The notes beneath the pieces are model-generated. The model was not told where the DNA came from. It made no database searches and saw nothing but the letters and a program-made list of their open reading frames with translations. Positions 26,301 through 38,300 of a stretch of 64,000 nt of DNA are shown piece by piece. A program made the translations under genes and the position numbers. The stretch is taken from positions 819,501-883,500 of the forward strand of contig JAUPFP010000020.1 in assembly GCA_036925085.1 (NCBI GenBank), written 5' to 3'. The stretch is from Brachycybe producta. Its lineage: Eukaryota > Arthropoda > Diplopoda > Playtdesmida > Andrognathidae. The first letter of the stretch is position 1. Each line of letters opens with the position of its first letter.

Positions 26301-29300
26301 AAGGGATGGATTTCCGCCCCTTTCCTCCCTCTTGGAGACCCCAAAGCTACAAGACATTCAGGTTCCGGTATCGGCGGATGGATACCCGTCGATGCATGGT
26401 CCCCAGGGCATGTGTACCCCTGAAAAGGTGTACACAGGCTCTGGGTATAAAAGACCATGTTTCGATAGATTCTGGGTCCATTCTTTGATATCGAAACATG
26501 AAATAACTTCATTAATGGAACAGTGGCGAAAGCACGCCACACCTTGTAACTTCTCTGTTTATTATGTATTTTATGGTTGGCCGTAATAAACAAGTATCGA
26601 CGAACCTATCATCCGTCTCGCCTGTCTTAACTATTCTTTTCAGCACAGCTACGATACTCGAAATATCTGCGAGAACGACCCCGGCACCAGCAGGACTCAG
26701 GTGGTATATCACAATCCCTCTCTTAACGAAAAGCGGTACCCGCTCTAGTAAAGAGAGTCTACAACCTGAGCCCCGTAACAAGAGCTCTACATTGTAACAT
26801 GTGGTGGAGGTGCGGGGTACCTCAAAGATATTTCTTCGCTGCTGTGAAGAAAAGAAACGTCCGTCCGTCCAAAAGTAAACACGCCAATTGCCACGTGTTT
26901 TCTTCGTCCGTCCTTTTTGTTTTTCGTTACTTGTGGGAACCACGTGTGCGAATTGTTGGGGCCATCCTACTAACCTAGGGCTCACAAGGGAACAACAATT
27001 CTGCCCACGCGCTTCTTTGTCCTTCGTTCAAGAGACTCGTAACTATCAGACTGTTCGTCAGCCTCCTTTGGCAGAGGGAAAACTCCGGGACTGCAGCCTG
27101 TGAACTACGAATCTCCGTCTTTTGTGTTTTTTTTGTACCTTTTTGTCTTTGTTCCACCATCTCCTGGACATCTTTCTTCTACAACCGATGGCCCACTTCG
27201 TTGAAACACCACCAACAACGGAAGGAAGATCTCCAAGAACTTTAGAGCCATCATCATCATTTCTTCGTGCGCTGTTCATCAAAATAAAGTCGGTAACCGA
27301 CCCATTCCTTTCTGCTTCTTCCATCTCAGCTACTAAAGAGGAGTCTTTGTTCCTCTTTACGTACTATTAGCCACGTGGGGAGTATACAAATACATCACTC
27401 CGGTAGCTCCGACTGCTCCAAAAAGAGAAAAAGTGGACTTACAAGACTTTATTTCTCCTTTCTGGAAATCTACACTGCTGGAAAGTGAATCTATCTCCAT
27501 TGTGCTATTAGCCACGTGGAGTGTATCTAATTCACTGCTCCGGTAGCTCCGAGTAAGTACTCTGAGAGAAGAGGAAACATCGATTTGTGACTTTATTTCC
27601 GGTACATTTTCGTTTTTTGTGTTTTCATCAATTATTCTTCATTCTGTGCTACAAGAATAAAGTCGGTAACCGACCCTCTGTGTTCTTCTCATCAATCTAC
27701 ACTGCTGAAAACTGAATCTTTCTCCATTGTGCTATTAGCCACGTGGGGTGTATATAATTCGTCACTCCAACAGCTCCGATTGCTCCGAGCAAAGAGAACA
27801 GCCTGTAAAAACTTTATTTTTCGTTCTTTCTTCGAACAACTTCTTATCTACGTGGTCAAATACCATTTACCACGTGGTTCTAGAGGTTATTCACCTCCTT
27901 TTTCTGTGCTTCATTCATTTAAAGTCGGGTTCCAGCCAATTTTCTCTTCACTCCGATCACTCCAAGAAGAGAAAATAACCGGTTACTACCTTTATTCATC
28001 CTATAAGCCTCTTCTACCCACGTGGTCTTCTTTTCCATCACCCCACGTGGTGTTTCAAGAGGTTATTAACCCTAGAGACTAGATCGGTAACCGATCAACA
28101 ACATAAATAAAGACTTTTTCTGCAATCCTACACTGGAATCAGATCTGGACACGAACTCTATCGCACAATCAGTACGATATCATCCCAGATCTGTTCCCCA
28201 TCGTTTAGGACTACGAAAAACACACACACTACCTGGACCATCGACAACAATGGCCCAAGCATCCAACCCACAGCTAACACTCAACAGTGGAGAGGGTTCT
28301 AACAACCCTCCTCTCAACCAAGATCCTACTCAACCTTCGCAACCTTCTCAAGCTTCTCGTCCTTCGCAAACCTCTACGCAAACACTGGTACCTGGACAAG
28401 GCCATCGCATCCTCTCAGGGAGTGACACATCGGACTTATCCAACGGCAGCCAGGGCGATCATCGCCCAAAGCGGAGAAAAACGAAGACACCAAGGCCACC
28501 CCAACAAAACCTCTCGCAGCCAGAAAACATGGATCTCTCCGAGATCATCAGGCTTTTGTCCACCCTGGGAACCCAGCTGACTACTCAGCTGTCTACCAGT
28601 CGCTCTAAGCCAGGATCATCGTGGAGTAGACGTCCATCTAGCCCTCGAGAGCCCGAACCTCAACGATACTCGAACCCAGAGCCACAGATAGACCACCACC
28701 GACCAAGCACGAGTTCCTACGAACCACTGCCCGCAAGGAGGACCTATCCAATGACTTTTTCTGGACCTCCGAGGACATTGACAGCTCACCAACCCTACCC
28801 TGAGGCTTGACACCGGGAAGCGGATCGACCGCGTCCCCGACCAATCGAGCCTAGATACTATGACTACACCTCAAGTGGGTCGGACAACGGCGGTGACCGC
28901 CTGAGTCTGCCTCTCGACGACTATGACTGAAACTCCATCTATGCTCCGCAATTTCCTCCTCAAGAACGCCGCCACAGGGACCAAGGGCCAAACCCCAATA
29001 CTATAGGGCGAGGCCAGGTCCTGGATGGTGTCTATAGGGCACCACCCAGAGTACTTACTGTGGAGGAACTCAACAAGAAATACGGAAGCCGCCATCCCGC
29101 CGACTCTGTCAAAAAGTTCGATGGGTTAGGCTCCTTCCATGCCTTCTTGGAAGAGTTCGAAGAGGTTGCTAATCAGCACAGATGGGATGACCAGCACAAG
29201 GAGGACTTCGTAACCACCTGCTTCACCGGATCAGCTCTCTCATGGCTCAGCAAACTTCGCTATCGCCACCCTGACTTGACCTGGCCTGAACTCAGGAAGA

Positions 29301-32300
29301 GAATGACCTCCGCCTTCGGTAAACCAAACAAACGAACTCTACTGGAAAAACGCTACTGGGAACTACGCCAGAAGGAAGGAGAGAGCACTCAAGCCTTCAT
29401 TTGGAAGTTCGTCGAATTAGGGGACAAAACCTACCCCGAACTGTCCGACGAACTCCGAATTAATCAGCTCCGACGCTCGCTATACCCGACAATCCAAGAC
29501 GCAGTGGACTCCGCCCCAACTTATTCATTCAGCTCCTTCAAAGAAGCTGTACTAAGAATGCAAGCGATCCTCTACTCCAAGGATAAGTGTACACTAGCTC
29601 CTGAAGCAGTAGATGGCCTCCCAGAGAGTAAGACTAAACCCGATGGGGAGCAACGTGCGGTGACCGCACCAGCTCCTCGAGACAACCGATCTAGACAACC
29701 GAATGCGAGAAGATCCTACACTGCTCCACAACCTAAATGAGGGGGTCCACAAGCTCCAAGAAGCTCGGCCTCTGGCCCTTGCCGCAATGCACCTGTAATG
29801 ACCATCGACAAGAGCAAGGCCACCTGTTATCAATGCGGACAACTAGGACACTTCTCCCGCGAATGCAAACAACCAAAGAGGAAATGGAAGTAAAACAGTA
29901 TGGAGGAATCGTCGAACACCTAGGGGAAGACCTGGCCAAAACCGATATAATCACCGAGGATGGAGTCGAATTTGCCCTCATCAGTTTGGGAGGACAGATT
30001 CGTCGAATTCCACTCGAAGTTCCGCCACCAACCCCTGCAGTAGAAGATACCACTGTCGACGATTCTGAAGACCACTTACCCATCGCAGTTATCAGCCCAT
30101 CCGCTCATCCCAAGCTGGAACCCTTGACTACCATAGACCTGTGCCTTTGGAATGAGATCATGGAAGCTTTCGACTCCACCAATTCCACTTTCGGTTGCCG
30201 AGAAGATAGGACAGTCGCGATCATCACACCTGGAGGCAAAGCTTCCAAAAAGGGGCGAGCTTGTTGCCGAACTATGATGCAGGAGCTGTATCAGAAACTG
30301 GCAGCCAGCTGTGATGTGAAAAAACTTGGGCCCACGACGCCAGTCTCAACAGCCCCCGGATATTGGTCTCCATCAATGGCCGAGAAATCCGGATGCTGGT
30401 AGACACCAGAGCCCACAGTAGCGTCCTCTCCGAATGCATTGCAAAAGAGCATGACTTAAGAATCGAACCCATGCTAAGAGCTTCAATGATTGAAGGAGTA
30501 GGAGGTGCCACCATCAACATAGTGGGCCAAGTCAACGCTACAGTTGAAGTTGGTGCAAAATGTGCCCAAGGACCACTGTATGTCATTGAAGGACACCGAG
30601 AAGCCATCTTAGGTCGTGACCTAGGAAAAGCTCTTCACCTCAGTGTCTCCATGACTACAGACAAGGTCTATTGTGGGGATGACCTCTTCAACTCTGTTTT
30701 CCGTCGCCAATGTGTGTAAGCCTATGTGGGAAGTGCCCTTCAGGAGCAACCACCTTCTGACAGCGACAGCAATCTATTGGAACTTAAGTGTACACAGCAG
30801 ATCGAGCAACACCTAGTAGTGTTGAGCCACACCCGACTTAATGGAGGAGGAATCGCCTTAGTGGAGGTTAAAGCCTCAAGGATTTTGAAAGAAAGTGACT
30901 TCTTCGTCGTCGTACCAGATGAGAAACTCAAGGCTGACCGTGTCGGTGATTGATCCTAAAGACATTAAGAAATTTGACGAGAAGCTGCAACTTGGACCAC
31001 AACTCCGTATTGGTCAGAGGCGCATCCTGACTGATCTCTTGCATTCATATAGAGATGTCTTAGCTCTAGAAAATTCAGAGCTAGGATGCACCAACCTCAC
31101 CGAACATCGAATCGATACGGGAGACCATGCTCCGGTGTGGAAACCGCTCCGAAGATGTGGTCCAGAACAGCGAAAAATCGTCAAGCAGACAGTACAAGAA
31201 ATGTTGGACAACGGAGTGGCATGCCCTTCAAAATCTCCATACGCCTCACCAGTAGTCTTGGTGAAAAAGAAAGATGGCCAATGGAGATTCTGCATGGATT
31301 ACCACCATTTGAATAACATCACGAAAATCGACAACTACCCCTTACCACGAATCGATGACGCTCTGGACTCCCTACGAGGAGCCCGCATCTACGCAACCTT
31401 GGACATGATCTCCGGATACTGGCAGTTCGAAGTAGCCGAAGAGGATAAAGAGAAGACTGCATTCATCACTCCGGGAGGACTTTTCGAATTTAATCATATG
31501 CCCTTCGGGTTGAGCAACGCACCTGCAACAATGCAACGAGCATTGGATATCCTCTTGGCGGGCTACAAGTGGGAAACCTGCCTGGTGTATCTCAACGACA
31601 TCATAGTCTTCGGAGCTACGTTTGAAGAGTTCATCGATTGACTAAGGGTGATTCTGGAGCTACTTCAAGGCACTGGACTAAAACTTCATCCTGAAAAATG
31701 TTTCTTTGGATATGAGGAAGTGCTCTATCTTGGGCACATCATCTCCAAAGATAGAGTCCGTCCAAACCCCCAGAAAGTAGCAGTGATTTCCGAGTTAGCG
31801 GCACCCGTTAACTTGAAGGAAGTCCGGCGATTCCTCGGAATGACTGGCTTCTACGGACAATTCATCATCAACTTTGCTCACATTGCAAAGCCTCTGACCG
31901 ATCTGACAAAGAAAGAATTGCCATTCGAATGGACAGTAGATAGAGAAGCTGCATTCGAATTGTTGAAGAAGAGACTTACCATGGCACCTGTGTTGGCAGT
32001 GTACGATCCGGAAGCCGAGATCGTGATGCACACGGACGCCTCTGGGTATGGCATTGCCACCATACTTTACCAGAGGGGTCGAAACAAGGCCCTCGAAATG
32101 TTGGGCTGCGTTTCGAGAGTCCTCCGTGATGCAGAGTTGAATTACTCCACCACGGACAAAGAATGCCTGGCAGTCATATATGGCGTGGTAAAATTCCGGC
32201 CATGTCTGTTCAACAAACCTTTCACCATAGTCACTGACCAGCATGCTCTGTGCTACCTAAAAACAGCACAGAGATTACAAGGTCGACTAGGGAGGTGGCA

Positions 32301-35300
32301 ACTCTTGCTGCAAGAGTACAATTATACAGTGGTCTACAAGGCTGGAATCACACATGTAGACGCTGACTGTATCTCTGGCAGTCCGATTGATGTGCCAGAT
32401 GATTGGAGATTGCAAGCAACCCCAGATGACTTGGATGACAGCGTGATTTATGCTGTCACCCTCCGATGGGATTGGGCCCAAGAGCAAAGGAAAGACCCCG
32501 AACTGACCAAAATCATCGATGAGCTCCGACAGAGGCTAGAGTCTGGACTCCACAAAATTTAAGTTATTGTGGAGGACATTTTGAATGCTGTGGTGTACCA
32601 CGGCAGCATCACTCCCAAACTCGTGACAGTCGTATCGCAACAGCTGGTACCAGAGGTGCTTCACCTCCTGCACGAGTCCGGAAGCCGGGCACTTTGGACA
32701 AGACAAGACTCTAGATAAAGTCTGTCAGAGATTCTTTTGGAGTACCTGGAAAAAGGACACGATCAATTTTATACGCACCTGTGAGGTTTGCCAAAAATGC
32801 AAAGCGCCTCAATCCAAACTGCCTGGTTTCTTGCACGAAATGCAAATTGGAGACCCGGGTGAATGCTGGGGGATTGATTTAATCGGTCCCCTGCCTAAGT
32901 TGCTGGGTGGTGTGAAACACATCATCCTAGCAGTTGACTATGCCACCCGGTTCTGTTTTGCCAAAGGTGTTCACAGCCAGACAGCCAAGGTGACAAGAAA
33001 CTTTGTAAAGGATACATTGGTTCACCTTATTGGAACTCCCAGGCGCATTATTACCGATCGAGGAACACCCTTCACCGCCAAGGAAACACAGGAATTCTTC
33101 GATGAATTGAGCATCCAGCACTCTACGACGACAGCATACTTTCCACAAGGGGATGGCCTAACGGAAAGAACTAATAAAACCATCATGCAAACTGTCAAAC
33201 GACTCTTGACACCTGAAAAAGGCCAGAAGGACTGGTATTTCAAGTTGCAAGCAGCCGTGTTTGCATACAATAACTCTCTACATGGATCGACCAAGTACAC
33301 TCCTCACAAACTGATCTTCGGAAAAGAGGCACGCTTGCCAGTTGACAACCGAGCCCCTCTACTACCAAAAGTCATGGACCCTAACCAAGACAATCCATCT
33401 GCGGTAACCGCTGATGAATTGGAAACCGCCAAATCCAATCTTCATGAGGCTTATCTCAGGCAAAAGAAATATTACGATGCCAGGAGGAAAACGCCTCATG
33501 ATTATCAAATTGGGGACCAAGTATTGGTTAGAGACCACAGGATTGTACCCGATGAGACCAAGAAGCTTCGGTACGCTTACAGAGACGGCTATATCGTCTC
33601 CAAGATCGTTAGCGATACGGTTCTGGAACTGGAACATGAGGATACCCTTGGAAGGATTATTCGAGACACGGTAAACATCGTACATGACAAACCCAAACAC
33701 TCGAGGACGAGTATCTTAGGAAAGGAGGGGGGAGAAATAGATGTGGACACAAGCCCACCTCTACAACCAACCGAACCCCTACAACCTACGATACCTCAAA
33801 ATTTTTCCAAAAACGAATCCTCCAAATCAGCATCCGCAAAAGAACCATCCACCAAAACTTCAACTCCTGCAGAAGATCCAAAACCACAAAACAAAAAGAA
33901 AAGACTCAAATTAAAAACAAAAAATCCATCGTGGGAATCTGCCGCTAAAAACGAAGCGAAAATAAAAAGCGATCAACGATGGAATTTCACCAGAAATACT
34001 CACCATTAAGACCATCCACATGATTGAAGACGTAAAACCACGTGTCCAGCATATGGAATCATCAAGATCAACGTCCTCAATCATAAACACAAACAAAATA
34101 GTAGCGGTAACTGCTACCCACACCTTCAAGAATAAAAATCACGTGGCCACGAAAGAAAACCATCTAACACATCGTAATTCCCCTCCCATGATGTCACGGC
34201 AGGAAGAGAAAGTGAACTTGTTGACCCACTTAAAGTTTCAAGTTCAGATCTTTGGTTGGAAAGTTAAATATCTAACTCTTCACACTCTAATGCAAGAAAT
34301 AGAACTACGTCACTACCGATGGGAATTAAACCACAACAGAGGGGCCATAAAAGACATCAAAACATAGCCCCCTGTCAATCAAAACAAAAAATTAATTGGG
34401 CCAATCAAAACGACTCCTACGTCACCAAGAGGCCCAATCATCAACCAAAATTCACAGTGACCCCACCAAGAGGGCTAACCCAACAGTTACCCCTTTCAAT
34501 CTATTATATAAAACCCATTTTTGGAGAAATCAAATCGGTAACTGATTCTCAGTCTAATTTTTCAAGTTTGGTGCTTCGGCAACACAAAAAGTCACCAAGA
34601 CACAAACGAACGAAGTTTTTCAAAAAATTTACGCCGGAAAAACTGGACAAGGAAGACTGGGACCAGGGCATTTCTCCAACTGAACCTCGAAAATCTGTAA
34701 GTCTGAAAGGAGGTGGTGGTTATCCCCCCTCTAACGAAACCTTCTCTACTTTAGAACTAACCATGCCGCAATACACTAGAGCCACGTGGAGGGGTCGCCA
34801 TCGGCATCCCAATGGCTCCTCCAGTGATGAGGAAGGGGGCACGCCAAAAGTCACTCCCCCAACCCCTCAAGATACCATGGAAGTGGGTGGCAAACAGGCG
34901 GGGACCGCCCCACCACCCACTGAAGTCAAGAAAATCTCGTTTATGGCTGTGCAGGCTCCTGTGGGGACCACTGGTGGGCCTGCCAGTAGACCACCAGCCA
35001 CGGTAACCACGCCCAAGAGTTCCTCGCCACCTATGCCACCTCTACCGACAACACCACCAACGCCCCCGCAGGGGGCCACTCCGAAGCATTCCAATTACCA
35101 CTATCAGGGTCACCGGGAATTTCGCCGCCGTCCCCAAGAGCCCTGCCAACATCTCCAGGTTGGGACTCAAGGGAATCGCTCGGCCATCCGACCTCTGATG
35201 GAGGTACCTGTCTCCAAACCAAAAACTGTGCCTCCGCCTGTCGAAGTCCCACCAACCACTACGATCACACCGATGCCATCACCTGTCACTACTGAGAGAG

Positions 35301-38300
35301 AATATTTCCTCTCTCAGCAGAAAAAGATGACCGATCTGGTAATGGATTTCGCCAGGCGAGGAGGGGACCCCCGCGAAGCCTTGGGGATCTCTTCCCTCGA
35401 GGACCGACCACCTATATCGGCCAAAAGTCAAAAGAAGAAACCCAGGCAACGTGCACGAGACATGGCCCGGGCAACGCTCTTCCGGGCCCGCCACGCTGAA
35501 GCCTCCGGAAGTACGGGAACCGTGCCTCCTGCCCCCAGCGAAGACCCTCCAGTTGCAGATGCTGGGGCCGCGCCTGCAACCTCTTCCAAGGACTCTCCTG
35601 CCACCATCACTATGACTCCACTAACTCCTCCCGCGGTGACCGCCAGGAGGAAGACTCCATCCTGTCGTCCACTTCGCCCGGAGTCTCTACAAGAGAGACT
35701 CCTGAATAACCGATGGGCGTTGTGGCAACAACAGACAGAACCCAAGCAGACCCTATACATCGGACATTACGACTTGGAGGAGGGTTTTCCACATCTGGAA
35801 CTCCCAGAAAAGGAGCGGTACATCGTTGGGATGACCCGGGACACCACCATTCTCACCGCCATTGTGGTACCCCGGCGGAAACACATCGAGGTGTTTCAGT
35901 TCACCGGAGACATCCTAACCACCGCCCTCCAGGCCGTAATGCGGTCGTTTTTCGCCACAATATTCGGGACCCCAACAGATGGAGCCTACAGGGTCTCTCG
36001 TAGCTATCTCCATGGGACCCGTCCCAATCATCAGGCCGCCATCCTCTGGGACGCTGTCCTGGGAACTCTCTTCGACCGGCTACCATCCCGGGCGACGAAA
36101 ACCGACGAAGAGGTATACCAGGTGTTCTTCCAGGACCTTCAAGGGGACACCGATGGATGGATTGTGGCCCATTGGGACGGGCAGTGCGTCTGACTATCAG
36201 CGGGACCAAGTTCAGTGTTCTTCTCGCGAGAAACTGCTCGCAAGTGTTTTTTTTTGTTATTTTTACATATTCGTCTCTTATACGTATTTGTTTTTCAATC
36301 TCATTTTCCCCATTGGGAAGTACCTCATATGGTTCCGTTTTCATTATTGTACCCCGTTGGGTCCTGTTCTGTTATACATATCCCCACCATTCCGGGAATA
36401 TCCGTTTTTTTCTCTTCTAGTTACCCCGTTGGGTTTTCTTTTTGTTTCTTACTATGATCCCCCTCGCTCCGGGGATATTCGTTTCTGTTTTTTTTTTGTG
36501 TAACGTTATTCCGGACTTGTTGGAGAATGGTTGATACGAACATCAACCTCTCTTCCAACATGTATGTAATCATTAGTGACATGCCGAACCACTGGACCAC
36601 TTCCCTAGAAATGCAGTCTGTGGCATGCCTCCCGACTCTGAAGCACGAGGACGTGCTGGTATGGGGGGTATGTAACACCCTGTATTTCGCCGTTTTGTCC
36701 CTCCCCTAGCCTGGGGGTCTCTGGAGACGTAAGAGACGGATTTCCGCCGCTTTCCTCCCTCTTGGAGACCCCGGAGCTACAAGACATTTAGGTTCCGGTA
36801 TCGGCGGATGGATACCCGTCGATGCATGGTCCCCAGGACATGTGTACCCCTGAAAAGTTGTACACAGGCTCTGGGTATAAAAGACCATGTTTCGATAGAT
36901 TCTGGGTCCATTCTTTGATATCGAAACATGAAATAACTTCATTAATGGAACAGTGGCGAAAGCATGCCACACCTTGTAACTTCTCTGTTTATTATGTATT
37001 TTATGGTTGGCCTTAATGAACAAGTATCGACGAACCTATCATCCGTCTCGCCTGTCTTAATTATTCTTTTCAGCATGGCTACGATACTCGAAATATCTGC
37101 GAGAACGACCCCGGCACCAGCAGGACTCAGGTGGTATATCACAATCCCTCTCTTAACGAAAAGCGGTACCCGCTCTAGTCAAGAGAGTCTACAACCTGAG
37201 CCCCATAACAAGAGCTCTACATTGTTACAGTATTCATAATTCGTCTTTGTATTCTGTGTTTCCATATGAAGGTGAATAAAGCGTTATAACAAGAAACAGC
37301 GTTGTCTTAATGTATTAAGTAATCAACTTCTCTTCAGAGGCCGGAGACTACATAAGGCAGGAGGTATACGATTCCGAAGCAGCTACAACATCTTCTCCTG
37401 TCGGTGTACCGAAAGGTGAAGATGTATATCAGCATCGACAGGAGGAGAGAGGGATGGCCGCCACCCTGCTGCATAGATTTCACCTCCATGCAGGAGGATG
37501 ACCACAATCCATCTCCATCCAACTCTCTCTGTAACTCGAAACTTCTCCATGCAGGCACCGCGCGATGCAGAGAAGCAAGAGTTACAGAAAATGTCATCTA
37601 CATTTTGGTAAAACAAGATGGTCGATGTCAAAAGCTCACAATAGTGCTCTGAAATAGTTTTTAAAAATACTATATTACCACACTTACCAATTGTTTTGTC
37701 ATTCTATCACTCGATCAGCATATATTTAAGGTGCACATTGCACTTTGAAAACGGACAACTTTGGACAACTATTGGACAACTTTAAATATGAAAAATAAAC
37801 ATATTGCCGCGACTGTGTAATTTAAAAACAAACGTTTCTTTTTTTAATATCGGGTCTATGGGCTCAATAGAAAAACAATGTTAAACTCCATTGAGTACGC
37901 CCAAATAAGAAAAAAAAAACATTCATTAAAATGCTCGAAAAAAAAATAATTTTAAAAAACGAGCAAACAATCAGCACATGCGCCCAATGTGGTGGCTTCA
38001 CTGTGGTTAATTGTGATTTTTTAAAATTATTTTTAGGTAAAACTAACATTTTTTCTTTAACATTGGGTCTATAGGCTCAATAGAAAAACGATGCTAGCGC
38101 TCTTTGCAGAGATTTTTCAAAGTAATTTTGTGATGTAGCCTGTTAATCCATTTTGGTGCCCCAATTCTGAGGAGTATATATTCCTTTTCCTATGTTACTG
38201 TGTAATCAAAATTTTTGCAAACACAGACTTAATTGTTTTATATTCATTGTTTCCAGACAGCATTTCTTGGAATACTAGGATCGCTAATCCAGAAAAAACT

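Larger units (their letters stand above)
26241..37229 (+). mobile_element. Complete but decayed Ty3/gypsy-type LTR retrotransposon, family A
   Basis: It has two 559-bp LTRs, a primer-binding-like site, a long leader, gag with a CCHC zinc knuckle, and pol in the order protease-RT-RNase H-integrase (the Ty3/gypsy order), then a spacer, a third ORF and a polypurine tract. It is flanked by the 4-bp duplication GTAT (26237-26240 and 37230-37233). By eye the two LTRs differ at about 21 of 559 positions, so the insertion is not recent. Reading frames carry several stops and frameshifts, and both the protease and RT active sites are altered. Confidence 0.95.
25960..37640 (+). repeat. Solo LTR, family B, split by the complete gypsy-type element
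   Basis: The left piece (25960-26240) starts TGTAACACCCTGTAATTCGC and the right piece (37230-37640) ends AAAGCTCACA. Joined across the insertion they total ~688 bp and are collinear with the intact LTR-B at 38359. The interruption is the family-A element with its GTAT duplication. The host duplication in the MITE may be CAAT but is not clean. Confidence 0.88.
25499..38142. mobile_element. TTAA-flanked MITE family P, copy 1, split by nested LTR elements
   Basis: The outer ends are GAAGCTACATCTCGAAATTA and the complement of AGTAATTTTGTGATGTAGCC, flanked by TTAA at 25495-25498 and 38143-38146. The left part runs to 25959 and the right part resumes at about 37641. Interior blocks (AAACTCCATTGAGTACGC, ATTGCCGCGACTGTGTA) match copy 2 at 47233-47958. 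TTAA duplications are made by piggyBac-like transposases. Confidence 0.85.

Noticed and set aside
28808-31641. TGA-only stops as evidence for a reassigned codon or programmed readthrough
   Set aside because: The host gene itself ends in TGA, other stops (TAA) and frameshifts also occur, and CpG decay explains the pattern more simply.
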